Assembly: GCA_005879585.1 (NCBI GenBank)
Contig: VBKG01000226.1
Coordinates: forward strand, 1 to 36,505
Length of the DNA stretch: 36,505 bases
Reading direction: 5' to 3'
Origin: Deltaproteobacteria bacterium
GTDB taxonomy: Bacteria > Desulfobacterota > Binatia > DP-6
The translations under genes were made by a program, and so were the position numbers. The notes beneath the pieces are model-generated. The model saw only the letters and a program-made list of their open reading frames with translations. It had not been told where the DNA came from and ran no database searches. Of the stretch, positions 15,135 to 25,312 are shown piece by piece; the first letter of the stretch is position 1; each line of letters begins with the position of its first letter.

Positions 15135-17063
15135 TCAATCTCGCCGCGCGACGTCGCGCCAGCCGGCCGCATCCTTCATCGCTTCGTCGGGCGGCAGCCC
15201 GTTCCACGACATCCAGCGCGACCGGTGGAACGCCGTCGCCGCGAGCTGCATGCGGAGCGGCCGCGGCGGCGGTCCCGCGACACCGAGCGCGCGCCACGGT
15301 ACCGTTGCCTCGACGGTGATCCGCGGCTGGTCGCTCCCGAAGTAGACCGCGACGGCGCCGGGGACCGGGTCGCAGCGGCCGTGCTCGTCGTAGCAGAGCT
15401 CGGCGCGCATCTGGGGCGCGCTCTTCTTCGGAAACACCTTCGGCGGGATGATCGAGAGGCTCAGGCGGCGCGGGCCCGCGCCGGCGTCGACGCCCCAGTC
15501 CACACGGAAGGCTTCCCCGCGCGGGAACTCGTCGCCGTAGGCGAGCAGGTGCGGGTCGTAGTAGTCCATCGCGACGAGGCCGAGCGCCAATCCCTCGCCG
15601 TTCCAGGCGAGCAGCAGGTCGCCGAACGGCACCTCGCCGGCCGGGGTGGCGAGGCTCGGGACGAGCGCGGTGTCCTTCGGCCACTCGCCGAGCGAGCGGT
15701 CGCGGGGGTCGATGTCGGCCCGCGGCATCGTCCAGGCGCCGCTGAATCGCGGCCGCGGGCCGTCGGCGGAATCGCGATGGACCACGGCCAGGTGGCCATT
15801 CGTCCGGGCGAGCGCCGCGACGAGTCCCTCGTAGGGGCGGTCGTTCACGTCGACGAGGCCGAAGTCGTAGTCCTCGCCGTCCTGCCGCCCGCCGCGCGGG
15901 TGATCGTAGTACTGGAACCAGTGGCTGCCGACGACCGCCGGCTGGCGCGCGAAGCCCTCCGCCGCGGCGGCCGCGCCGCGGGCGCGCTCCGCCTGGGTTG
16001 CGACCGTCATCAGGTGGCCGTTGTTGCGGTTGCCGGTCCGGTTCTCGGCGGCCGCGAAGAACCACTCGGTGACGAGCACGGGCTTGCCGCCGCTCAGCTG
16101 GTGGAGGCCCTCGAAGTAATAGGGCGCGATCCAGCCGTCGGGACTGTCGACGTTGTAGTTCGTCGCGATCGCGTCGACCCACGGCGCCATCGCCCGCACC
16201 GCCGCCGGGTCGTAGTAGATCGGCAGCCGGTCGCCGAAGTTGACCGCGTCCGGGTCCGCCGCACGCAGCGCGGCATGGACCAGGCGGTAGTAGCGTTCGG
16301 CGACGAGGCCGGTCCAGCGCCGGACCACCTGGATACCGGCACCGCCGGGACGGAGGCGCGGATGGTCGGCAGTCTCGGCGAGGAGACCGTCGAACGAGCC
16401 GACGCCGGCGGGCGGCACGAAGTCGTGCTGGAAGCGCGCCCAGTCGCCGCCGTAGTGCTCGCGGAGGAGCGCGATCAGTCGCTGCTTGGTCTGGTTCGTC
16501 GCTGGCTGCTGCGCGAAGAAGTTGAAGAGCGCGCCGTTCCACCAGCCGACCTCGTTGTCGGTGAAGTAGCCGATGCGATACCGGTCCGCGCGGTACGGCG
16601 CCACGAGCCGGTGCGCCCAGGCGCGCATCCGCCGCTCGGCGGCGGGGGCGAACGGGTCGACCCAGTGGAACGTCGCCGTCTGCCCGAGCGCGAGGTTCGG
16701 GATCTCCGGCATGCGGAGCACGTGCGGCGGCAGCGACCCGGCGCTGGCCGTGTTGAAGCCCCACCCCGCCGCCCGCGCCCGCGTCGTCGTGAGCCAGCTC
16801 GCGAAATCCGGGAAGAAGCGCGCCCAGTGATACGCGGTCCGCCGTCGAACCGGCGAGCCCCCGTCGAGACCGTTGATCCCGACGGAGTAAAAGCGCTCGC
16901 CGCACGGGGTGACGAGCCATGCCACACCCCCGTCCGAGGCGAGCGTCCAGCGCGGGTGCGCGGCGCTCGTCGCCGTGCAGGCGGCGGCGTCGGCCGCAAG
17001 GGCGAAGGCGGCGAGCACGAACCACGATGCGGCGGTCCTCACGTGTGGGAGCGGATAGCGCAA
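15135..17063 (-). CDS. Secreted glycoside hydrolase, GH50/agarase-like, with C-terminal CBM9-like domain
   Basis: A 642-residue exported enzyme. Residues about 10-28 form a signal peptide. The catalytic TIM-barrel region has RFYSVGINGLDGG near the start, YFTDNEVGWWNG with the likely acid/base Glu171, and KPVLVTEWFFAA with the likely nucleophile Glu333. SHWFQYYDHP and EDYDFGLVDVNDRPYE follow, as in GH50 beta-agarases and relatives of clan GH-A. After about residue 430, segments such as PRFSGAWTM, LLLAWNGEGLALGLVAMDYY, FRVDWGVD and VEATVPWRALGV look like a CBM9-type sugar-binding beta-sandwich. The substrate is a polysaccharide of unknown type; agar is not implied. The TTG at 17063 gives the longest frame; GTG 17042 starts right before the signal peptide and may be the real start. 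Confidence 0.72.
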   Translation of the reverse strand: MRYPLPHVRTAASWFVLAAFALAADAAACTATSAAHPRWTLASDGGVAWLVTPCGERFYSVGINGLDGGSPVRRRTAYHWARFFPDFASWLTTTRARAAGWGFNTASAGSLPPHVLRMPEIPNLALGQTATFHWVDPFAPAAERRMRAWAHRLVAPYRADRYRIGYFTDNEVGWWNGALFNFFAQQPATNQTKQRLIALLREHYGGDWARFQHDFVPPAGVGSFDGLLAETADHPRLRPGGAGIQVVRRWTGLVAERYYRLVHAALRAADPDAVNFGDRLPIYYDPAAVRAMAPWVDAIATNYNVDSPDGWIAPYYFEGLHQLSGGKPVLVTEWFFAAAENRTGNRNNGHLMTVATQAERARGAAAAAEGFARQPAVVGSHWFQYYDHPRGGRQDGEDYDFGLVDVNDRPYEGLVAALARTNGHLAVVHRDSADGPRPRFSGAWTMPRADIDPRDRSLGEWPKDTALVPSLATPAGEVPFGDLLLAWNGEGLALGLVAMDYYDPHLLAYGDEFPRGEAFRVDWGVDAGAGPRRLSLSIIPPKVFPKKSAPQMRAELCYDEHGRCDPVPGAVAVYFGSDQPRITVEATVPWRALGVAGPPPRPLRMQLAATAFHRSRWMSWNGLPPDEAMKDAAGWRDVARRD

Positions 17064-17085
17064 CGAGGGCGGATGAGGAAACGTC

Positions 17086-17114
17086 TTGACTCAACCTACC
17101 GGCGGCATCTGAAT
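17086..17114 (+). promoter_or_regulatory. Possible promoter of the GST gene
   Basis: TTGACT (17086-17091), a 17-base spacer, then CTGAAT (17109-17114), ahead of a strong ribosome site GGGAGGTG and ATG 17138. The -35 box is good and the -10 weak. It lies between two divergent genes. Confidence 0.35.
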
Positions 17115-17137
17115 GCCTGGTCGAAGGGAGGTGCTGC

Positions 17138-17785
17138 ATGAAGCTCTATTCCGGACCGCTGAGCCTCTTCACCGCCAAGGTACGTGTCGCGCTCGACGAG
17201 AAGCGGCTCGCCTGCGAGCTCGTGTCGGTGCCGTTCAGCCGCGCCGGCGGGTACCAGCCGAAGCACCCGGACGTCCTCGCGATCAATCCGAAGGGCCAGG
17301 TCCCCGTCCTCGTCGACGGCCCGGTCGCCCTCTACGATTCGACGATCATCCTCGAGTACCTGGAGGACCGGCACCCGGAGCCGCCGCTCTATCCGCGGGA
17401 CGTCGCCGAGCGTGCACGCTGCCGGCAGCTCGAAGCCGCCGCCGACGAGATCCTCTTCCCGCTCGTCTTCGAGCTGATCTCCGAGGTCTTCTACAAGGCC
17501 GGTGACGCGCGCGACGCGCAGCGCATCGCCGGTGCACGTGCCGCCATCGGGGCGCACTACGATGGCCTCGAGCAACGGCTCGGGGACCGGCCCTGGCTCT
17601 GTGGCGAGTTCAGCGTGGCGGACATCGGGTACGCGCTGACGATCACGTTCGCCGCCAACCTCGGCGTGCCGCTCGGCGACGCACATCCGCGCCTGCAGGC
17701 GTGGTACGGCCGCGTCATCGCGCGCCCGAGCGTCACGAAGGAGCTCACGGGGCTTGCGGGGGCGATGGAGCGTGCCACGGCCTGA
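17138..17785 (+). CDS. Glutathione S-transferase
   Basis: A complete 215-residue cytosolic GST. The N-terminal thioredoxin-like domain begins MKLYSGPLSLFTAKVRVAL and has the NPKGQVPVLVDG cis-Pro motif and YDSTIILEYL, which bind glutathione. The all-helical C-terminal domain carries CGEFSVADIGYALTI, the conserved N-capping box of GSTs. The usual N-terminal catalytic Ser/Tyr/Cys position reads SLFTAK, so a Ser-type (theta/zeta-like) enzyme is likely. The ribosome site GGGAGGTG six bases before ATG 17138 supports the start. It stands alone, divergent from the glycoside hydrolase; detoxification or a ring-opening step are both possible. Confidence 0.88.
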   Translation: MKLYSGPLSLFTAKVRVALDEKRLACELVSVPFSRAGGYQPKHPDVLAINPKGQVPVLVDGPVALYDSTIILEYLEDRHPEPPLYPRDVAERARCRQLEAAADEILFPLVFELISEVFYKAGDARDAQRIAGARAAIGAHYDGLEQRLGDRPWLCGEFSVADIGYALTITFAANLGVPLGDAHPRLQAWYGRVIARPSVTKELTGLAGAMERATA

Positions 17786-17813
17786 AGGTGCTGCTCGTGA
17801 CGGCCGCCAGGCG

Positions 17814-17936
17814 CTAGGACCCGCTCTCTTCGGCCGGCAGCGACTTCAGGTACTCGACGAGGTCGCTCTTCTCCCCGTCTGTCAGGCCGAGCGCGACGGT
17901 CGTGTCGTCCGTGCCGAGCGGATCCACACGACGCAG
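17814..17936 (-). pseudogene. C-terminal remnant of a c-type cytochrome-like gene
   Basis: About 40 codons ending in TAG at 17816-17814. The peptide VDPLGTDDTTVALGLTDGEK runs on as SDLVEYLKSLPAEESGS, and LTDGEKSDLVEYLKSL is the usual last helix of cytochrome c and MauG-like proteins. Codons mostly end in G or C. No heme-binding CxxCH or upstream body remains: the frame runs directly into the AT-rich promoter region of the regulator gene. It is therefore a broken gene end, not a small gene. Confidence 0.55.
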
Positions 17937-17940
17937 CCTA

Positions 17941-17984
17941 TTGACAGTACGTTCAGAATATTCTAAACGCTCTGCACAGAGCGT
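17941..17984 (+). promoter_or_regulatory. Promoter and double palindromic operator of the GbsR-type operon
   Basis: A perfect -35 box TTGACA (17941-17946) is followed, 17 bases on, by a weak TAAACG. Two palindromes overlap the start region. The first, CGTTCAGAATATTCTAAACG (17950-17969), has one mismatched pair. The second has perfect 8-base arms, ACGCTCTG and CAGAGCGT, around a CA centre (17967-17984). They end five bases before the ATG of the regulator gene. The arrangement fits autoregulation by the winged-helix protein encoded next; the second could also be an RNA hairpin. Confidence 0.6.
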
Positions 17985-17989
17985 ACGCT

Positions 17990-18526
17990 ATGGATCGTAC
18001 GACCGGCATCTTCGTCGACGGCATGGGGGCCGCCGCCGCCACCTCGGGGATCCTGAACCAGCTCCAGGGCCGCATCTTCGCGCTCCTCTACCTGCAGCCC
18101 GGGCCTCTCTCGCTCGACGAGATCGCCACCGAGCTCGAGCAGAGCAAGAGCAACATCTCGGTCAACATCCGCGGCCTCGTCGACTGGCACCTGGTGCGAC
18201 GCAGCCGCGTTGGCGGGTCGCGCCGCGACCAGTACGAGGCCGCCGCCGACTTCTGGCGCGTCATGCAGGAGATCATGGAGCGTCGCTTCCGCTGGAACGT
18301 GCGCCAGGTGCTCGCGACCATCGATGAGACCGAGCGCGCGGTCGAGGAGGAGCGCGGGCGGCGCGACTGGGTCCAGTTCGTCACCACGCGTGTCGCGGGA
18401 CTGCGAGCGTTCTTCGCCGCCATGGACGCGGGGTTCGGGGCCTTCGCGCATGGCAAGCCGCTCGATCCCGCCGCGCTGAAGCACCCGCTGCTGGCGGCGG
18501 TCCCCCGGCCGCGCCCGCGCGGGTGA
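17990..18526 (+). CDS. GbsR/MarR-family transcriptional regulator
   Basis: A 178-residue DNA-binding protein. The start FVDGMGAAAATSGI...QGRIFALLYLQPGPLSLDEI and the helix-turn-helix LEQSKSNISVNIRGLVDWHLV followed by the wing RRSRVGGSRRDQYEA are typical of the GbsR branch of winged-helix regulators. The C-terminal half is helical (IMERRFRWNVRQVLATIDE, with Glu/Arg-rich coil) and probably dimerises. It lies directly behind two palindromes and 12 bases before the NnrU-like gene, so it likely controls itself and the three genes after it. There is no strong ribosome site and a short leader. The signal sensed is unknown; GbsR proteins in other bacteria respond to choline or osmotic conditions. Confidence 0.87.
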   Translation: MDRTTGIFVDGMGAAAATSGILNQLQGRIFALLYLQPGPLSLDEIATELEQSKSNISVNIRGLVDWHLVRRSRVGGSRRDQYEAAADFWRVMQEIMERRFRWNVRQVLATIDETERAVEEERGRRDWVQFVTTRVAGLRAFFAAMDAGFGAFAHGKPLDPAALKHPLLAAVPRPRPRG

Positions 18527-18538
18527 AAGGAGGAATCC

Positions 18539-19354
18539 ATGGAACCCGCATTGACCGTCGGTCTCCTCTGGCTCCTCTTCGGCGGGCTGCACATCGGGCT
18601 CGCCACGCGGCGCCCACGCGCCGCGCTCGTCGCGCGCCTCGGCGAGCGGGGCTTCACGACGCTCTTCTCGCTCATCGCCGCGGTGATGTTCGTCGTGGTC
18701 GTCCGCTTCTATGCGAACCACCGCCTCGAAGGGGCGCCTGGCCTGGCGCTCGGCGATGTGGCCGCGCTCCGCTGGCCCCTCATGGCGATGATCGGCTTCG
18801 GGATCGCGCTGGCGCTCGCGTCGCTCGTCTCGTCGTACGCCGCCTCGCCGATGGCGATCCTCACGCACACGGTGCGGCCGCCGCACGGGCTCGAGCGCAT
18901 CACGCGCCACCCGTTCTTCATGGGCTTCGCGCTCGCCTCGCTGGCGCACGTGCTCCTCGCGACCCGGCTGGTCGGCGCCGTCTTCCAGGCGGGGATCGCG
19001 ACGGTGATGATCGTCGGCGCCTGGCACCAGGACCGGAAACTCCTCGTGCTCCGCGGCCGGCCGTACGAGGCGTATCTGGCCGCGACGTCGGCCGTGCCGT
19101 TCGTCGCGATCCTCGCCGGCCGCCAGCGTCTCGTGTGGCGCGAGCTTCCGTACGGCGCGCTCGCGGCGTGCGCCGCCATCGCGGTCTCACTGCGGGTCGT
19201 GCACGGCGCGATCTTCGACCACGGCGGCGCGTGGGTCATCGTGGCGACGCTCGGGGGCGCGGCCGGGGCAGGGCTGGCGAGCGCCTGGCACGCGCGGCGC
19301 CGGCGTCGAAGGCTGCCCGATGCAGCCGGTCTCGCGGGCAGACCGGCCGCCTGA
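18539..19354 (+). CDS. NnrU-like / isoprenylcysteine methyltransferase-like membrane protein
   Basis: A 271-residue integral membrane protein with about six or seven hydrophobic helices. GLLWLLFGGLHIGLAT opens it, and PPHGLERITRHPFFMGFALA contains the RHPxxxG-type motif shared by NnrU and the ICMT/PEMT-like methyltransferases. DRKLLVLRGRPYEAYLAATS is the conserved cytoplasmic segment that follows. NnrU was named for a gene near nitrite/nitric-oxide reductases; its reaction is unsettled. An excellent ribosome site (AAAGGAGG) precedes ATG 18539. It is the first structural gene of the GbsR operon; the tail (RRRRRRLPDAAG) is basic and cytoplasmic. Confidence 0.8.
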   Translation: MEPALTVGLLWLLFGGLHIGLATRRPRAALVARLGERGFTTLFSLIAAVMFVVVVRFYANHRLEGAPGLALGDVAALRWPLMAMIGFGIALALASLVSSYAASPMAILTHTVRPPHGLERITRHPFFMGFALASLAHVLLATRLVGAVFQAGIATVMIVGAWHQDRKLLVLRGRPYEAYLAATSAVPFVAILAGRQRLVWRELPYGALAACAAIAVSLRVVHGAIFDHGGAWVIVATLGGAAGAGLASAWHARRRRRRLPDAAGLAGRPAA

Positions 19355-19363
19355 GCGGCGCGG

Positions 19364-19881
19364 GTGATTCCCTACGCATGGGGGGCGACCGAGGCGGAAC
19401 GCGCGGCCGCCTTTCCGTGCGACCGGCATCTGGTACCCGCCGACGAGGCCGTCTTTCGCGCGGTCGACGTCGACGCGCCCGCTGCGGTCGTGTTCCGCTG
19501 GCTCTGCCAGCTGCGTGTGGCGCCGTACAGCTACGACTGGATCGACAACTTCGGACGGCAGAGCCCGCCCCAGCTGACACCGGGTCTCGACGACCTCCAG
19601 CGCGGCCAGACGGTGATGGGGGTCTTCGAGCTCGTCGACTTCGAGCGGGACCGCCACCTGACGGCGGTGACGCGGCCGAGCGTGCTCGACGGCGTCTTCG
19701 GGCGGTTCGCGGCGAGCTACGTCGTCGAGCCGCGTGGCGATACCCGCGCGCGGCTCGTCGTGAAGGTCCTCGTCCGCTATGGTCGAGGGCCGATCGGGTG
19801 GTTGACGCGCGGGCTCTTCCCGTGGGGCGACCTCGTGATGATGCGGAAGCAGCTCCTCAACCTGAAACGCCTGGCGGAGAC

Positions 19882-19885
<4 letters not shown>
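19364..19885 (+). CDS. SRPBCC (START/Bet v 1-like) domain protein
   Basis: A 173-residue soluble protein with the SRPBCC helix-grip pattern: FRAVDVDAPAAVVFRWLCQL (first strand and helix), YSYDWIDNFGRQSP, a GQTVMGVFELVDFERDRHLT hairpin, AASYVVEPRGDTRARLVVKV strands and a long C-terminal helix ending LNLKRLAET. Such folds bind hydrophobic ligands in a deep cavity. The GTG at 19364 lies 9 bases after the NnrU-like stop, and its own stop overlaps the next start (ATGA, 19882-19885). Three proteins that could act on or sense a membrane-associated small molecule are thus made together. The ligand is unknown. Confidence 0.75.
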
Positions 19886-21160
<1,275 letters not shown>

Positions 21161-21179
21161 GCGTGAGCGAAGGATATCG

Positions 21180-22360
21180 ATGACGAACGCGGAGATTCTC
21201 GCGGCGAGCGCGGCGCACGAGATCGGGGTCTATGCCCGTCAGCCCGTCGCCTTCGTCCGGGGGCGCGGGGCCGAGCTCTGGGACGCCGACGGCAAGCGCT
21301 ATCTCGACTTCTTCGCCGGCCTCGCGGTCAACAATCTGGGCCACTGCCATCCGGCGGTCGTCGAAGCGATTCGCGCCCAGGCCACGACCCTGCTCCATGC
21401 CTCGAACGTCTACTACACCGCGCCGGCGGTGGAACTGGCGGCGCTCCTCTGCCGGCACTCGTTCGCCGAGCGCGTCTTTCTCTGCAACAGCGGCGCCGAG
21501 GCGAACGAGGCGGCGATGAAGCTCGCCCGCCGCTGGGGCAGCGAGCACGGCGGCCGGTACGAGATCCTGTCGACCACAGGCTCCTTCCACGGCCGCACGT
21601 TCGCCACGCTCACCGCCACCGGCCAGGAGAAGTACCACCAGGGCTTCCAGCCGCTGCTGCCCGGCATTCGACTCGTCGCCTACGACGACGCGGCGGCGAT
21701 GGCGTCGGCCGTGCGCGACGAGACGGTCGCGATCCTCGTCGAGCCGATCCAGGGCGAGGGCGGCATCAACGTGCCGGCGCCCGACTACTTGCCGCGCCTC
21801 CGCGACCTGGCCGACCGGCACGAGCTCCTTCTCATCTTCGACGAGGTGCAGTGCGGCATGGGCCGCACGGGCCGGCTTTTCGCGCACGAGCACGTCGGCG
21901 TGCCGCCGGACATCATGACGCTCGCGAAGGCACTCGGCGGCGGGCTCCCGATCGGCGCCACGTGCACGACCGCCCGTATCGCGGCGGTGCTGACGGCCGG
22001 CGCCCACGGCACGACGTTCGGCGGTAACCCGGTCGCCTGCGCCGCGGCCCTCGCGGCGGTCGACGAGCTCGCGCGGCCGGCGCTCCTCCAGCACGTGCGC
22101 GAGGTCGGCGCCTACTTCGCGGACCGGCTCCGGGCCCTCGCCGCGAAGTTGCCCGTCATCCGCGAGGTCCGTGGCGTCGGCCTGATGCTCGGCGCCGAGC
22201 TCACGCGGCCGGGCGCCGCCGTGGTCGAGCGCTGCCTCCGCGACGGGCTGCTGATCAACTGCTGCGCCGACCGGGTGCTGCGCTTCGTCCCGCCGCTCGT
22301 CATCACGCGCGCGCAGGTCGACGAGGGCTTCGCGGTGCTCGAGCGAGCGCTCGCCACGGC

Positions 22361-22364
<4 letters not shown>
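21180..22364 (+). CDS. argD: Acetylornithine aminotransferase
   Basis: A PLP-dependent class III aminotransferase of 394 residues, converting N-acetylglutamate semialdehyde to N-acetylornithine. Visible are LDFFAGLAVNNLGHCHPAVV, the phosphate-binding CNSGAEANEAAMKLAR, TGSFHGRTFATL, VEPIQGEGGINV, LLIFDEVQCGMGRTG (the Asp that binds the PLP ring) and LAKALGGGLPIGA with the Schiff-base Lys. THGTTFGGNPVACAAALA completes the site as HGTTFGGNP. It is complete and looks active. ATG 21180 is preceded by AAGGATATCG. The stop overlaps the argF start (ATGA, 22361-22364), so argD and argF are coupled. Confidence 0.95.
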
Positions 22365-23159
<795 letters not shown>

Positions 23160-23235
23160 TGCCTCGCGGCGGATGTTGCATCGTCCCGCCATGCGACCGA
23201 TCCTCCGCCGTCATCGCTTCGCGGAAGGAGGGCGA

Positions 23236-23637
23236 ATGGGGCGCATCATGACATCCGTCACGGTCGGAAGCTTCACCGAACCGGGGCGCGAGATCCGGAG
23301 CGACGCACTGGTCGATACCGGAGCGTACTGCCTGATGCTTCCCGCGGCGTGGAAGCCGCGCCTCGGCCCCCTCCCGATCTGCCGGCCCGTGGAAGTTGAG
23401 CTGGCCGATCACCGGACGGCATCCGGCGAGATGTGCGGTCCGGTGCGCATTCAGATCGCGGGGTTCGAGCCCTTCGCCGGCGAAGTGCTGTTCCTGGAGA
23501 TGCAAGAGCCCTCAGGCGGCTTCGAGGTGCTGATCGGCTATCTCACGCTCGAGCAGGCGCGGCTCGTCGTCGATACGATTCGCCACCGCCTCGTGCGATA
23601 CCCGTACGTCGATCTGAAGCTGCAGCGCATCGCCTGA
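23236..23637 (+). CDS. Small clan AA (retropepsin-like) aspartic protease
   Basis: A 133-residue soluble protein with the single catalytic DTG triad of retropepsin-like proteases (Asp27-Thr28-Gly29 in ALVDTGAYCLMLP). VEVELADHRTASGE is a likely flap strand, and FEVLIGYLTLEQARLVVD matches the conserved late segment (G-x-L-x-L) of these proteins. They work as dimers. Bacterial members of this size are common but their targets are mostly unknown. The start ATG 23236 has a strong ribosome site (GGAAGGAGG). The gene stands alone, after argF and convergent with the ABC operon, with its stop eight bases from the permease stop. Confidence 0.82.
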   Translation: MGRIMTSVTVGSFTEPGREIRSDALVDTGAYCLMLPAAWKPRLGPLPICRPVEVELADHRTASGEMCGPVRIQIAGFEPFAGEVLFLEMQEPSGGFEVLIGYLTLEQARLVVDTIRHRLVRYPYVDLKLQRIA

Positions 23638-23644
23638 TATTCGT

Positions 23645-25312
23645 TCAGGCGCCGCCGAGCCGTCCGAGCGCGCGCATGCCGATGCGCTTTGCGACCCAGA
23701 ATGCCGCCACCGCGACCCCGCTGCCGGCGACCGCAGCGAGCGCGACCAGCGTCTGCGTCCCCACGGTCCCACTCCGCGCCTCCGCCAGCAGCCGCGACAC
23801 GGGCCACGCCTCGAGCGCCACGACGAGCGCGATCAACCCGAGACACGCGAGCATGTAGAGGATCGCGCCGAACCCCGTGGCGATCTGCGCCGCGTTCTGG
23901 GTGTCGAGCCGCGGGTAGACGGCGCCGAAGGCCAGGCCGAGGCTCACGACGGCCGCCATGAGCGGCACGAGCGTCACGAGGAAGACGACCGTCACCGGGA
24001 GCGGGACGCGCAGGAGCCCGTTCGTCGCCGCGACGAGCAGCTCGGCAAAGACGACGAGCGGCAGCCAGCCGAGCCAGAACTTGCTCCACCACACCTGCAG
24101 GAGCGGAACGGGGGCGGTGCGCAGGATCCACCACGCGCGGCCCTCGAGGCTCACCATCGGAAAGATGAAGCGGACCGCGACCGCCGTGGTCATGAAGGCG
24201 CCGAGTCCGAGGTTCAGGATCGTCGCCAGGTCGCGCATCGCGATCGCGAGCGGCGTGGCGTCGCCGAGTGGCAGGGCGGAGAAATTGTAGAGGTAGATGC
24301 CGACCAGCGCCGAGACCAGCAGCAGCTGCGACCACTGGCTCGCGTCGCGCAGGAACACCGTGACGTCCTTCGCGAAAAGACAGCCCGGGACTCGCGGCAG
24401 CGGCCGCACGAGGACCGCGAGCCAGCGCGACAGTGGCCGCTCGCCGGCGCCGGCGCGCACGTGGCCGGTCTGGGCGCGCGACCACGCGGTCAGGAAGACG
24501 CGCTCCACCACACCCGCGCTCGTCTGGAAGAGCATCGCGGCCGTGCTCGCGAGCATGCCGAAGGAGAAGAGCGGTTCGCCCGGTCGTGCCCCGAGCAACG
24601 GGAGGAGCGTCTCGGCGGCCCACGTCGTCGGGAGATAGGGCGAGCCCGTCGCGCCGAAGCCGGCGAGAAAGCCGGTGAACCCCGCGAGGCCGGACGGATC
24701 GGCGAGCCGCTCGGGGCGGAGCAGCCGGACGGCGACCACCAGCGCCGCGACGCCGAGCCCCACGCCCACGAGCAGCGCGTCGCGTGTCCGCCGCGCCGGG
24801 AACACGAGCACGAGGCCCGTCGTGACGAGCACCCCGAGCGCCGCCGGGATCACGAGGAATACGAGCAGCACCGCGACGGCGGCCGCGAAGAAGAGCGGCC
24901 CGGCGTGGTAGACGACCCCGTAGGCGAGGAGCACCGGCAGGCCGACGAGCAGCACCATCCACGACGAGGCGACGGCCGTCTCGACGAAGCGCGCGTGATG
25001 GAGTCGGCGGTGGGACAGCGGTGCCGCGAGGAGCGGCGTCACCTCCCCGGCCAGGTAGTACGTGGTGAGCGCCGTCACCGTGTTGCTGACCAGCAGGATG
25101 CCGAAGAACGTGAGGAAGAGGAGCGACAGCAGGCGCTCGGTCAGGAACGGCCCGAAGCTGCCGAGGCCGTGGAAGTAGCCGAGCACCCGCGTGAAGAGGA
25201 CGAAGCAGGCGACCCAGAAGAGCCCCACGAGCACGCTCACCGTCGCCGCCCGCAGGCGGGCGCGGCGGATGACGTTCCACAGCGCGCGGAGCCGCGGCTC
25301 GAGGAGCGTCAT
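23645..25312 (-). CDS. ABC-2-type transporter permease
   Basis: A 555-residue inner-membrane protein with about 12-14 hydrophobic helices in two halves, separated by a soluble stretch near residues 265-320. The first helix is VSVLVGLFWVACFVLFTRVL and the last VALAAVAGSGVAVAAFWVA. Segments such as KDVTVFLRDASQWSQLL and VSLEGRAWWILRTAPV are typical of the large bacterial ABC-2 permeases that pair with one ATPase. Its ATG overlaps the ATPase stop (ATGA, 25312-25309), so the subunits are made together. It is the last gene of the transglutaminase-ABC operon. The substrate is unknown and export is more likely than import, because no binding protein is present. Confidence 0.85.
   Translation of the reverse strand: MTLLEPRLRALWNVIRRARLRAATVSVLVGLFWVACFVLFTRVLGYFHGLGSFGPFLTERLLSLLFLTFFGILLVSNTVTALTTYYLAGEVTPLLAAPLSHRRLHHARFVETAVASSWMVLLVGLPVLLAYGVVYHAGPLFFAAAVAVLLVFLVIPAALGVLVTTGLVLVFPARRTRDALLVGVGLGVAALVVAVRLLRPERLADPSGLAGFTGFLAGFGATGSPYLPTTWAAETLLPLLGARPGEPLFSFGMLASTAAMLFQTSAGVVERVFLTAWSRAQTGHVRAGAGERPLSRWLAVLVRPLPRVPGCLFAKDVTVFLRDASQWSQLLLVSALVGIYLYNFSALPLGDATPLAIAMRDLATILNLGLGAFMTTAVAVRFIFPMVSLEGRAWWILRTAPVPLLQVWWSKFWLGWLPLVVFAELLVAATNGLLRVPLPVTVVFLVTLVPLMAAVVSLGLAFGAVYPRLDTQNAAQIATGFGAILYMLACLGLIALVVALEAWPVSRLLAEARSGTVGTQTLVALAAVAGSGVAVAAFWVAKRIGMRALGRLGGA

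Noticed and set aside
15114-17141. Long open frame (675 codons) opposite the glycoside hydrolase
   Set aside because: Antisense shadow: low-complexity, charged product; the minus strand has a signal peptide and catalytic motifs.
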